NCBI RefSeq assembly: GCF_029892605.1
Contig: NZ_JARXWF010000002.1
Location: 310,001 to 374,000, forward strand
Direction: 5' to 3'
Source of the DNA: Parabacteroides sp. PM6-13
GTDB lineage: Bacteria; Bacteroidota; Bacteroidia; Bacteroidales; Tannerellaceae
DNA length: 64,000 bases
Shown: piece by piece, positions 1 through 9,036 of the stretch
How the letters are laid out: each line of letters begins with the position of its first letter
Numbering within the stretch: the stretch's first letter is position 1
Program-made: the position numbers and the translations under genes
The notes under the pieces: model-generated
Told to the model about the DNA's origin: nothing
Seen by the model: only the letters and a program-made list of their open reading frames with translations
Databases searched by the model: none

Positions 1-1389
<1,389 letters not shown>

Positions 1390-1400
1390 AATCAATTCCT

Positions 1401-3239
1401 ATGCATATCGAAGTCCGTCGTCCCTGTTTAGTGGAACTGTACGGGGAAGTAGACCGCTACAACGCGGCGAATGAACACAAACAACCTCCCCGAATCGGTA
1501 TCTCCTGCAACCGGAAAGACGGACTTTCCTGTATTGCAGAAACCTATGTGCAATCGGTTCTGCAAGCCGGAGGTGCGCCTGTCCTTATTCCGGTCATTAC
1601 CGATATCAAAGCGCTGACAGCGATTGTAGAGAGTCTGGATGGACTCGTAATGAGTGGAGGAGGCGATATCAATCCGCTCTATCTGCAAGAAGAGCCTATT
1701 CCCCAATTACAGGATGTCGATACATTCCGCGACGAATACGACCTGATCCTGCTTCGCCTGGCGGCAAATCGCCAGATCCCTATCATGGGCATCTGCCGCG
1801 GACATCAGATACTGAATGTCGCCTTTGGTGGAAGTGTCTATCAGGATATCTATTCGCAAACCGATCATTCGCTCTTGAAACACAGCCAGACCCTGGCGCG
1901 CGAATGGCCTTCGCATACCGTAAATATAGAAGAGATCGATTCCAAACTGCGGAATTTATTGAAAGAAGAGACCCTTTTTGTCAATTCCTTCCATCATCAG
2001 GCCATCAAAGAGCCGGCTCCCGGCTTTATTGCTACAATAACAGCACCTGACGGCATCAACGAAGCAATGGAACATCCAGAGAAAGAGGTCTTCAGCGTGC
2101 AATGGCATCCAGAAGCCATGGCGGCAAACGGCGACAAGGTGATGATGACCTTGTTCAGCTATCACATAGAAAGAGCCGCCCTGTTCGCCCGGGCAAAAAG
2201 GATACACCAACGCATCCTGACCATCGATTCCCATACGGACACACCGATGCTCTTCACGCCGGAAGTGGATCTCGGCATCAAAGGCGTCGCACAAGTAGAT
2301 CTTGCTGTCGTTGAACCTCAAGACTACAGCGAAGAAACATGGATTGATGTGCCCGGTAAAGTAAATCTTCCCTTTATGGAAGAGGGGAAATTGGATGCCG
2401 TCTTTATGGTGGCCTACCTCAAGCAAAAGGAATTAACCGAAGCGGCCTACCGGGAAACATACAACTACACGATCGACCGCCTCACACAGATACTTCGCCA
2501 GGAAGAGCTTTACCCCTCGCGGGTAGGGATCGCCCGCAGTGTCGACGACCTTTTCCGCCTCAAGCGGGAAGGAAAGAAAGCACTCGTCCCGGCTATCGAA
2601 AACGGGTATGTCATAGGAGAAGACATCTCTCTGCTGCAACGGTTCAAGGAGATGGGCGTAGCCTATATCACCCTCTGTCACAATGGTAATAACCAACTCT
2701 GTGACTCGGCAAGCGACACGCCTCGCTGGAACGGCCTCAGCCCGTTTGGCAAAGAGGTGGTAAAGGAGATGAACCGCCTGGGCATCATGATTGACCTCTC
2801 CCATGCGGCCGAATCGACCTTCTATGATGTACTGGAAACAAGCACATTGCCGGTGATCGCTTCCCATTCGTCGGCCCGCGCCTTGTGCGACCACCGCCGC
2901 AACCTGACCGATGAACAGATCCGCGCCTTAGCAGCCAACGGCGGCGTCGTTCAGATCTGCCTCTACGAAGGCTTCCTCAACAAAGAAAGAAAAGCGACCC
3001 TGAGCGATGTCATCCGTCATATCAACCATGTCGTTCGCCTGGTAGGCATCGATTATGTAGGAATCGGTTCCGACTTCGACGGAGGAGGCGAAGTGATCGG
3101 CTGTAGCGCCGCCAACGAGCTGATAAACATCACTATGCGCCTACTCGACGAAGGATACAGCGACGAAGATATCCAAAAAATTTGGGGCGGAAACCTCCTG
3201 CGGGTAATGAATGCCGTGCAGTCAGTCTACAATTCATAA
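1401..3239 (+). CDS. Fused class-I amidotransferase-like (peptidase C26) and membrane dipeptidase-like (peptidase M19) protein
   Basis: Two hydrolases in one 612-residue chain. Residues about 28-262 are a gamma-glutamyl hydrolase/PuuD-type glutaminase fold with the nucleophile elbow GICRGHQ (Cys132) and the WHPE motif (His236, Glu238). Residues about 272-608 are an M19 dipeptidase with the metal motif HTD (278-280), the PAIENGY segment, DLSHA, ASHSSARAL and the closing GIGSDFDGGG. Known: C26 enzymes cleave gamma-glutamyl amides and M19 enzymes are zinc dipeptidases. Inferred: the fusion could process gamma-glutamyl or peptidoglycan-derived peptides in successive steps. No signal peptide is visible, so it should be cytoplasmic. 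It starts 11 bases after gyrB with no clear promoter between them. Confidence 0.9.
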   Translation: MHIEVRRPCLVELYGEVDRYNAANEHKQPPRIGISCNRKDGLSCIAETYVQSVLQAGGAPVLIPVITDIKALTAIVESLDGLVMSGGGDINPLYLQEEPIPQLQDVDTFRDEYDLILLRLAANRQIPIMGICRGHQILNVAFGGSVYQDIYSQTDHSLLKHSQTLAREWPSHTVNIEEIDSKLRNLLKEETLFVNSFHHQAIKEPAPGFIATITAPDGINEAMEHPEKEVFSVQWHPEAMAANGDKVMMTLFSYHIERAALFARAKRIHQRILTIDSHTDTPMLFTPEVDLGIKGVAQVDLAVVEPQDYSEETWIDVPGKVNLPFMEEGKLDAVFMVAYLKQKELTEAAYRETYNYTIDRLTQILRQEELYPSRVGIARSVDDLFRLKREGKKALVPAIENGYVIGEDISLLQRFKEMGVAYITLCHNGNNQLCDSASDTPRWNGLSPFGKEVVKEMNRLGIMIDLSHAAESTFYDVLETSTLPVIASHSSARALCDHRRNLTDEQIRALAANGGVVQICLYEGFLNKERKATLSDVIRHINHVVRLVGIDYVGIGSDFDGGGEVIGCSAANELINITMRLLDEGYSDEDIQKIWGGNLLRVMNAVQSVYNS

Positions 3240-3285
3240 ACAACCACTTACCCATTCTCACACGATTGTTTATCTCTCCATACAC

Positions 3286-3316
3286 TTGGGAGATACAACG
3301 ATAAAATGTACCTTTG
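3286..3316 (+). promoter_or_regulatory. Bacteroidota-type promoter for the glutaminyl cyclase gene
   Basis: TACCTTTG at 3309-3316 fits the -7 consensus TAnnTTTG, and TTG at 3286-3288 lies 20 bases upstream as a -33 box. The predicted transcription start is about 23 bases before the ATG at 3343. This supports that downstream start over in-frame codons that overlap the previous gene. Confidence 0.6.
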
Positions 3317-3342
3317 CTCCATTCAAACAAGGAAATACCCCT

Positions 3343-4353
3343 ATGCACACCAGAAAGATCATCCCTTTACTGATTATCTGCCTGATGGTCGCCTGCGCTA
3401 ATAAAGGAGCGACCGACAAGAATACGACAGAGAAAACAAACATGACAACAGTCGAAACAGGCAAAGTCCCTACATTCGATGCCGACAGTGCCTATGCCTA
3501 CGTGGCCAATCAGGTCGCTTTTGGTCCCCGCGTACCCAATTCGGAAGGACATAAAGCCTGCGGCGATTGGCTGATCGATGAGCTAAAACGCCATGGTGCC
3601 CAATTGTTTATACAGGACATGGTGCTCACCGCCTACGACGGAACGAAATTAGACGCGCGCAATATCATCGGTTCCTATAATCCGGACAATAAAAAACGCA
3701 TCCTGTTGTTTGCCCATTGGGACACCCGTCCCTATGCGGATGAAGAAGCGGATGCCTCCAAACATTATACCCCCATCGACGGAGCCGACGACGGAGCCAG
3801 TGGCGTGGGCGTCTTACTGGAGATTGCCCGGCAGATCAACCAACAGGATCCGGGTGTAGGCATCGATATTATCTTCTTCGACGCGGAAGATTACGGAGAA
3901 CCCGCCTTTTCCAAGACAAACAAACAAGACACCTGGTGCCTGGGTTCTCAGTTCTGGGCCAAGAAGCCGCATGTGGCGAACTACCGTGCCGAGTTTGGCA
4001 TCTTACTGGATATGGTAGGAGCGCGGAATGCCACCTTCTTCAAAGAGGGCTACTCGATGTATAAGGCAGCACCGACGGTTGAAAAGATCTGGGAGGCGGC
4101 ACGCAATCTGGGCTATGGCAAATATTTTATCAACACCACCGGAAGCGCCATCACCGACGACCACATCTATGTACAGAAAGGACGCGGCATCCCATGCGTC
4201 GATATCATCTACACCAACGACGGACAAGGAGAATCTCTGTCGCACGGCTTCGGCCCCCATTGGCATACTTTGAATGACAATATGAGTAATATCGATCCGG
4301 CGACCCTGAAAGCAGCCGGACAAACCGTACTGGACGTTATTTACAACAGATAA
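3343..4353 (+). CDS. Glutaminyl-peptide cyclotransferase-like M28-family lipoprotein
   Basis: Predicted to cyclise N-terminal Gln to pyroglutamate on exported proteins. The 336-residue product begins with a lipoprotein signal (lipobox MVAC, Cys18), placing it on the periplasmic face of a membrane. The M28-fold core is intact, with AHWDTRPY, GADDGASG, FDAEDYGE and a late His in HWHTLNDN as zinc-ligand candidates. Bacteroidales have an animal-type (type II) glutaminyl cyclase of this layout, which separates it from ordinary aminopeptidases. The frame is open back to 3211, but ATG 3343 gives a proper signal peptide and follows a good promoter. At least eight exported proteins in this window show Gln directly after the predicted cleavage site, which are plausible substrates. 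The sufE gene follows after 13 bases. Confidence 0.85.
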   Translation: MHTRKIIPLLIICLMVACANKGATDKNTTEKTNMTTVETGKVPTFDADSAYAYVANQVAFGPRVPNSEGHKACGDWLIDELKRHGAQLFIQDMVLTAYDGTKLDARNIIGSYNPDNKKRILLFAHWDTRPYADEEADASKHYTPIDGADDGASGVGVLLEIARQINQQDPGVGIDIIFFDAEDYGEPAFSKTNKQDTWCLGSQFWAKKPHVANYRAEFGILLDMVGARNATFFKEGYSMYKAAPTVEKIWEAARNLGYGKYFINTTGSAITDDHIYVQKGRGIPCVDIIYTNDGQGESLSHGFGPHWHTLNDNMSNIDPATLKAAGQTVLDVIYNR

Positions 4354-4366
4354 ACACCCCCTACTT

Positions 4367-4792
4367 ATGACTATCAACGAAATACAAGATCAAATTATAG
4401 AAGAGTTTTCTATCTTCGACGACTGGATGGACAAATATGCCCTTTTGATCGACCTGGGCAACTCCCTCGAACCGCTTGACGAGAAACACAAAACAGAGAA
4501 TAACCTGATCGAAGGCTGCCAAAGTCGCGTATGGCTACAGGCGGAAAGTGTCGATGGAATCGTTGTTTTTCGAGGAGAAAGCGATGCCGTCATAGTGAAA
4601 GGCATCGTGTCGTTACTCATTCAGGTACTCTCCGGTCATACTCCCCGGGAGATCTTAGAGGCCGACCTTTACTTCATCGACCGAATCGGACTGAAAGAGC
4701 ACCTCTCGCCTACCCGCTCCAACGGATTGGTGGCTATGGTAAAGCAAATGCGCCTCTACGCCCTGGCCTTTCAGGCAAAAATGCAGGGGTAA
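4367..4792 (+). CDS. sufE: SufE-family Fe-S cluster assembly sulfur acceptor
   Basis: Accepts sulfane sulfur from the cysteine desulfurase SufS and passes it to the SufBCD scaffold in the cytoplasm. At 141 residues it has the usual SufE length. The conserved sulfur-acceptor cysteine is in the GCQSRVW motif (Cys51), and the upstream segment LGNSLEPLDEKHKTENNLIEG-type spacing is typical. No other suf genes are in the window, so the rest of the system must lie elsewhere. It probably shares a transcript with the glutaminyl cyclase gene 13 bases upstream. Confidence 0.93.
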   Translation: MTINEIQDQIIEEFSIFDDWMDKYALLIDLGNSLEPLDEKHKTENNLIEGCQSRVWLQAESVDGIVVFRGESDAVIVKGIVSLLIQVLSGHTPREILEADLYFIDRIGLKEHLSPTRSNGLVAMVKQMRLYALAFQAKMQG

Positions 4793-4825
4793 TTTTTTAT
4801 TTTCCAGTTTATTAAATCGTTAGCC

Positions 4826-5923
4826 ATGGCTCTCGAGAACATCTACTATATACTCTCTTTCATATCGATTGGTGTCACATTCGGATTTGGGATATGCTTT
4901 CTCACCCTCTCTATCTCCAAACGATCCGGCCTGCATAGCTACCGCCTCTCGCGGAAAGTCATGGCCTTCTCCTACCTTAGCTTCAGCCTGCTTGCCATCC
5001 TCGAGTTAGGAACCAACGGTGGTGACTATTCCGCCACCTTCGCTCAGGCGCTCACCCTCTCAGTCGCCTCCCTGCAAGCCCTGTTGTTTACCTATACCCT
5101 GATCGGGCTTATCAATATACATTTCGTCACCTGGCGGAAAATCACCACCGAACTATTCGTTATCCTCGGATTCTCCGTAGTCATTTTCAGCACCCTTTAC
5201 AGCGGTCAGCCCCATAGGTTTTCCGTCATTTTCTACCTTTTCACCGTCTATTACGCCTCTTTATTGCTTCGTTACACCTACCTGTTTTTGAAACATTACA
5301 AGATATACACCTACAACCTCGACAACTATTACATCGCGCAGGAAAAGCTTCGCCTCCGGTGGGTGCGCATCGCCTTTTTCATGGCATTGGCCATAGGCAT
5401 CATGGCGCTTAGCTCCGCCCTTTTCTCTTCATTGCTTACCTCCATCTGTTTTTCCTGTATTCATATTATCTTTTATTGCTTTTTCGGCGTCAAATTCATT
5501 AACTACGCCTTCCTCTTCCAGCGGATCAAACCGATCATCGTCACCAAGACCCCGACCGACACCAAAATATCCTATGCCGGCACGCAGCAACTGGAAACAG
5601 AAATAGCCAAATGGGTCGAAACGAAACAATACCTCAACAGCCGCCTAACCATCGAGAAGGTAGCCCATCAGCTCAATACCAATCGCACCTACCTCTCCCA
5701 TTACATCAACCATACCCTCAATAAAACCTTCACGGAATGGATCTATGAGCTCCGTATCCGCGAGGCTCAGCAGCTCCTACTCCTCCACCCTACCCAACCG
5801 GTTTACGAAATCGCCTTTATGGTCGGCTATACCGACAAAAGCAATTTTGGTCGCCACTTCAATAAATACACGGGCACCACGCCCCTACTCTGGAGAAAAA
5901 GCGCGGGGGAGTCAAAAATATGA
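4826..5923 (+). CDS. Membrane-anchored AraC-type transcriptional regulator
   Basis: A 365-residue protein with about seven predicted transmembrane helices in residues 5-230 and a cytoplasmic AraC/XylS DNA-binding domain at about 265-358. The DNA-binding part shows both helix-turn-helix units: one around LTIEKVAHQLNTNRTYLSHY, and the second around VYEIAFMVGYTDKSNFGRHF, which is the AraC family signature region. Known: Bacteroidota carry regulators in which AraC domains are joined to membrane segments. The inducer is not evident. Neighbouring genes (sufE upstream, an NlpE-like lipoprotein downstream on the same strand) do not identify a target; envelope stress sensing is only a guess from the NlpE neighbour. 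Confidence 0.82.
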   Translation: MALENIYYILSFISIGVTFGFGICFLTLSISKRSGLHSYRLSRKVMAFSYLSFSLLAILELGTNGGDYSATFAQALTLSVASLQALLFTYTLIGLINIHFVTWRKITTELFVILGFSVVIFSTLYSGQPHRFSVIFYLFTVYYASLLLRYTYLFLKHYKIYTYNLDNYYIAQEKLRLRWVRIAFFMALAIGIMALSSALFSSLLTSICFSCIHIIFYCFFGVKFINYAFLFQRIKPIIVTKTPTDTKISYAGTQQLETEIAKWVETKQYLNSRLTIEKVAHQLNTNRTYLSHYINHTLNKTFTEWIYELRIREAQQLLLLHPTQPVYEIAFMVGYTDKSNFGRHFNKYTGTTPLLWRKSAGESKI

Positions 5924-5930
5924 TAACCCA

Positions 5931-5959
5931 AAGAGGCATATCAACCATTTCCGCCTCTT
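5931..5959 (+). terminator. Possible weak terminator hairpin after the AraC-type gene
   Basis: AAGAGGC (5931-5937) pairs with GCCTCTT (5953-5959) around a 15-base loop, eight bases after the stop codon. There is no good T-run, so this could be a simple hairpin and not a true terminator. Confidence 0.3.
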
Positions 5960-5999
5960 CCTTGTTATAGGTATAGTAGAAAATAGAAAGTAGAAAATT

Positions 6000-6449
6000 A
6001 TGAAACGAAAAAATGTTTGTTTGACGGTTGCGGCCGTCGTATGTTTGTTCACCCTGTCCGGTTGTAACAACAAGAAGAAAGAGTCGGCTCCGGCAGAAGA
6101 GAAAACAACGGTGGTAGCCGACGCGCACAATTCAAAGAACTCCTTAGACTATGAAGGCACCTACGCGGGCACCACGCCTTGCGCGGATTGCTCCGGTATC
6201 GAGGTAGAGATCACCTTGACAGGTGATCAATACAAGAAAAAGATGGTCTATCTGGGTAAAGAAGATAACAACACCTTTGAAGTGTCCGGCGCCTATAGCT
6301 GGAACGATGCCGGCAGTATCATTATCCTGAACAACGACAATACAGAGCAATATCAGGTAGGCGAAAACGCCCTCTTTATGCTCGATGAAAAGGGAGAACG
6401 CATCACCGGTGATTTGGCGGAGATGTATATCCTTCGGAAGAAATTATAA
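6000..6449 (+). CDS. NlpE N-terminal-domain lipoprotein
   Basis: A 149-residue envelope lipoprotein: signal peptide with lipobox LSGC (Cys22), a short charged linker, then an NlpE N-terminal domain. The family's CxxC motif is present as PCADCSG (Cys61, Cys64), followed by beta-strand-rich sequence. Known: E. coli NlpE activates the Cpx envelope-stress response and is linked to copper resistance. No Cpx homologue lies nearby, so the role here is open. It is much shorter than E. coli NlpE (about 236 residues) because only the N-terminal module is present, which is common in Bacteroidota. It is convergent with the next gene, with only 27 bases between the stops. Confidence 0.88.
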   Translation: MKRKNVCLTVAAVVCLFTLSGCNNKKKESAPAEEKTTVVADAHNSKNSLDYEGTYAGTTPCADCSGIEVEITLTGDQYKKKMVYLGKEDNNTFEVSGAYSWNDAGSIIILNNDNTEQYQVGENALFMLDEKGERITGDLAEMYILRKKL

Positions 6450-6476
6450 CAAACAGAGAGAGACGGCTCTCCGCTT

Positions 6477-8210
6477 CTACAGATTTTTCTGAAAATCGGA
6501 AGGGGAGAGTCCCGTTGATTTCTTAAAGGCACGATAGAAAGAGATCCGGTCGTTAAACCCGGAGTCATAAGCTATCTGCTCCATAGAGTGACGCGTAGAG
6601 GGTGGCTTACTCCTATCGGATTCCATCAGGAGGATAGCCTCTTTTACACGATACTCATTGATGAAAGTATTGAAATTATTGCCGGTAGAACGATTGATTG
6701 CCTGCGAAAGCGTTACGCGGTTGACACCCATCATTTTGGAAAGATTACCCAATGTAAGTGTTGAGTCTTGATATAGTTCATCGCGCAGAATACACCCCCG
6801 AACAGCTTCAAACAGCTCTCGATCGCTTTCCGTAGGATATTGCTTCCCCGTTCTGATCTCCTCCGCTTCTTCACCCTCATTTTTTATACCCGCTTGGTAA
6901 TTATCACCCGCGGCCCACTCCCGGCTTCTCTTTACCAACTCTTTGTAGGCGTGTCGGTTTTTTATGTTCAATCGAACAATGAATATAAACAACAACAGAA
7001 ACACAAGACAGGCGACAAACAACAAAAAGGCGATCCGCATGAAGAAGGTCTCTTTCACCTGTGTCAGATGAAGCTCTTCCTCTTTCAGCCGGGTATTATG
7101 TTCGATCTGTCCGGCGATCACCTTCAGTGAACGTTCGGCCTTTTCAATCTCTTTCACCAGCCGCCTCTCCGTTTCCAAAGCCTCCAGTGCTTTCCGGGCA
7201 TCGCCTTTGTATTTATAGGCATAATACAACTGACTGGCGGAATTACACATATCGCCCTTCTTATTTCTCTCTTCAGCAAAAGCGTACGACTCCTCCGAGG
7301 CGGCAATGGCCTCGTCGTATCGACCCGCGCAGATATAATAAGAAGATAATATATTGAGACCGATAGGCGTCTGATCCGGTATTTTCAGGCAGGCCTCCAC
7401 GCTGTATTCGATATGTTCCCACGCTTTATCTAATTCCCCCAAGGCACAATAATTCAGCCCGAGCGCGGCATGCGATATTTTAGATTCCGGTCGGTAGCGC
7501 AATCCCTTTTGCAACAGATCAATGCTGTAAGTCAGACTATCGCGCCGCCCTTTTGTCATGGGAGTAAACATATCCTTATAGGCATCGAACCCGGCATAAT
7601 AGACCTGGGAGAGACCGAAACAGGCAGAGTCGATCGCGTCGGAATCGTTGAGTTGATAGGCAATCTCCTCCGATTTCCGGTAATATTCTTCGGAATGGAA
7701 GCCTTCGACGGTATTACTGCTTCGCGAAGTCTCCCCGATCGCGTAATAGATATGGCATTTTTCCTTTTCACTCATCGGGTATTGAGCCGCCTTCAGAAAA
7801 TAATCGAGCGACATATCCGCCAGTCCCTGCCCGTAATACAACCTTCCGACATTATAATAAGCCTGAAAAACGGCCGAAGAATCGCCTTTTTGAATCACAC
7901 CCTGCAAAAATTGATTGGCAAGGCCTAATCCTTTTTCATATTCCCCACTCAGCATCGAACGGGTGACTAAGATATTGGTCAGCATCATTTCCTGATCCAC
8001 ATCATGCTTATCATGAGCCAGCTTATTCTTTTCGAGGATAAGGGGCAGTAAAGAATCGGGTAGGATCCGGCTCTGATACATACGGTATGCTTCCGGATCG
8101 AAGTCTCCATCCGCAAAAGAATGTTCAATCTCCTCCCGCTGACAAGAGAAAAAGATGAAAATCCATAAAAACAGAAACACATAACTATATCGCTGACGTA
8201 CAAGTATCAC
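6477..8210 (-). CDS. TPR-repeat membrane regulator with C-terminal AraC-type DNA-binding domain
   Basis: A 577-residue protein with an N-terminal hydrophobic segment ending in a lipobox-like FFSC (Cys23), a long alpha-helical region with tetratricopeptide-like repeats (about 60-370), one transmembrane helix near 390-415 and a cytoplasmic AraC helix-turn-helix domain (about 465-575). The helix-turn-helix segments are around LTLGNLSKMMGVNRVTLSQA and MEQIAYDSGFNDRISFYRAF. Known: Bacteroidota have TPR-TM-HTH one-component regulators thought to sense periplasmic signals. The start is a GTG; no in-frame ATG lies before the signal segment. A TAnnTTTG box on the minus strand lies about 40 bases upstream. 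It is divergent from the LOG-family gene. Confidence 0.83.
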   Translation of the reverse strand: MILVRQRYSYVFLFLWIFIFFSCQREEIEHSFADGDFDPEAYRMYQSRILPDSLLPLILEKNKLAHDKHDVDQEMMLTNILVTRSMLSGEYEKGLGLANQFLQGVIQKGDSSAVFQAYYNVGRLYYGQGLADMSLDYFLKAAQYPMSEKEKCHIYYAIGETSRSSNTVEGFHSEEYYRKSEEIAYQLNDSDAIDSACFGLSQVYYAGFDAYKDMFTPMTKGRRDSLTYSIDLLQKGLRYRPESKISHAALGLNYCALGELDKAWEHIEYSVEACLKIPDQTPIGLNILSSYYICAGRYDEAIAASEESYAFAEERNKKGDMCNSASQLYYAYKYKGDARKALEALETERRLVKEIEKAERSLKVIAGQIEHNTRLKEEELHLTQVKETFFMRIAFLLFVACLVFLLLFIFIVRLNIKNRHAYKELVKRSREWAAGDNYQAGIKNEGEEAEEIRTGKQYPTESDRELFEAVRGCILRDELYQDSTLTLGNLSKMMGVNRVTLSQAINRSTGNNFNTFINEYRVKEAILLMESDRSKPPSTRHSMEQIAYDSGFNDRISFYRAFKKSTGLSPSDFQKNL

Positions 8211-8249
8211 AACACAACTAATAAATTAAATTTCGTTTGGTCTATTACA

Positions 8250-8257
8250 CAAAGATA
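8250..8257 (-). promoter_or_regulatory. -7 promoter box for the TPR/AraC regulator
   Basis: CAAAGATA on the plus strand reads TATCTTTG on the minus strand, matching TAnnTTTG, 39 bases upstream of the GTG start. No strong -33 TTG is seen at the expected distance. Confidence 0.45.
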
Positions 8258-8299
8258 AACACTGAAATTGAATTTCTTTCACTTTTGAATCAAATTCTC

Positions 8300-8307
8300 T
8301 ACTTTTG
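8300..8307 (+). promoter_or_regulatory. -7 promoter box for the LOG-family gene
   Basis: TACTTTTG matches TAnnTTTG. A near -33 element, TTTC at 8277-8280, lies 19 bases upstream. The start codon at 8361 is 53 bases downstream. Confidence 0.5.
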
Positions 8308-8360
8308 GATCTTCAATAAACCCGTATAAAAAATCGGCAAACGGCCGGTAAACAATAAGT

Positions 8361-8951
8361 ATGGCAAAAAAGATAAAAACTGTCTGTGTCTATTGCGCGT
8401 CGAGCACCCAAATCGACCCGGTATATTTTGAAGCGGCAGACCGCTTAGGGGAGTTGTTAGGGCGGCAGGAACTGCGTGTCGTCAACGGAGCCGGTTCCAT
8501 CGGATTGATGCGAGCAGTATCCGACGCGACCTTGAAAGCCGGCGGCACCGTGACCGGGGTGATCCCCCATTTTATGGTGAAAGAGAACTGGCATCACCCC
8601 CACCTGACAGAGATGATCGAGGTGGAGACCATGCATCAGCGCAAGCAGACCATGGCAGACCTCTCGGATGCCGTTATCGCCCTGCCCGGAGGCTGTGGCA
8701 CACTGGAGGAGCTGTTGGAGATCATCACCTGGAAGCAATTAGGACTTTACCAGCATCCGATTGTGATCCTCAATACCAATCATTACTTCGCCCCCCTGAT
8801 CACGATGTTACAGCGCGCTGTCGACGAGCAATTCATGCGCCCGCAGCATCAGGCGATGTGGGCGGTTGCCGAAACACCCGAAGAGGCGGTCGACCTGATC
8901 TACTCCATGCCTTTATGGGATAAAAGCCTGCGAAAAATCGCGGCGATATAA
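8361..8951 (+). CDS. LOG-family (TIGR00730) nucleotide 5'-monophosphate phosphoribohydrolase
   Basis: A 196-residue Rossmann-fold protein of the LOG family, often misnamed lysine decarboxylase. The active-site motif PGGCGTLEELLEIITW (around residues 109-124) is the family's PGGxGTxxE signature. The N-terminal nucleotide motif reads NGAGSIGLMRA instead of the more usual GGGxxGLMG, a variation seen in Bacteroidales homologues. Known: the family releases the base from cytokinin-like or AMP-type nucleotides. The cytoplasmic role in Bacteroidota is not settled. The gene has its own promoter box and ends just before a hairpin with a T-run, so it is probably monocistronic. Confidence 0.87.
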   Translation: MAKKIKTVCVYCASSTQIDPVYFEAADRLGELLGRQELRVVNGAGSIGLMRAVSDATLKAGGTVTGVIPHFMVKENWHHPHLTEMIEVETMHQRKQTMADLSDAVIALPGGCGTLEELLEIITWKQLGLYQHPIVILNTNHYFAPLITMLQRAVDEQFMRPQHQAMWAVAETPEEAVDLIYSMPLWDKSLRKIAAI

Positions 8952-8963
8952 CCGAAAAAAAAA

Positions 8964-9003
8964 TTCTCACCCGCATGAGAATTTTTTCTCACCCGGGTGA
9001 GAA
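8964..9003. promoter_or_regulatory. Two related 18-bp palindromes upstream of queA (candidate operator pair; the first may also be a terminator)
   Basis: TTCTCACCCGGGTGAGAA at 8986-9003 is a perfect 18-bp palindrome. TTCTCACCCGCATGAGAA at 8964-8981 shares both half-sites (TTCTCA, TGAGAA) with a changed centre. Their centres are 22 bp apart, about two helical turns, as expected for binding of two dimers on one DNA face. The second palindrome covers the expected -33 region of the queA promoter. The first is flanked by an A-run and a six-T run, so it could also end the LOG-family transcript. No regulator with this target is known to me. Confidence 0.6.
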
Positions 9004-9009
9004 TAAAAT

Positions 9010-9017
9010 TATCTTTG
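9010..9017 (+). promoter_or_regulatory. -7 promoter box for queA
   Basis: TATCTTTG matches TAnnTTTG. The start codon at 9037 lies 19 bases downstream. The -33 position falls inside the palindrome at 8986-9003. Confidence 0.6.
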
Positions 9018-9036
9018 CATTTTATTCTTATTGAAC

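Noticed and set aside
3211-3342. Upstream extension of the glutaminyl cyclase frame to 3211
   Set aside because: It overlaps the end of the C26/M19 gene and lacks a signal peptide; ATG 3343 has a promoter and a lipoprotein signal.
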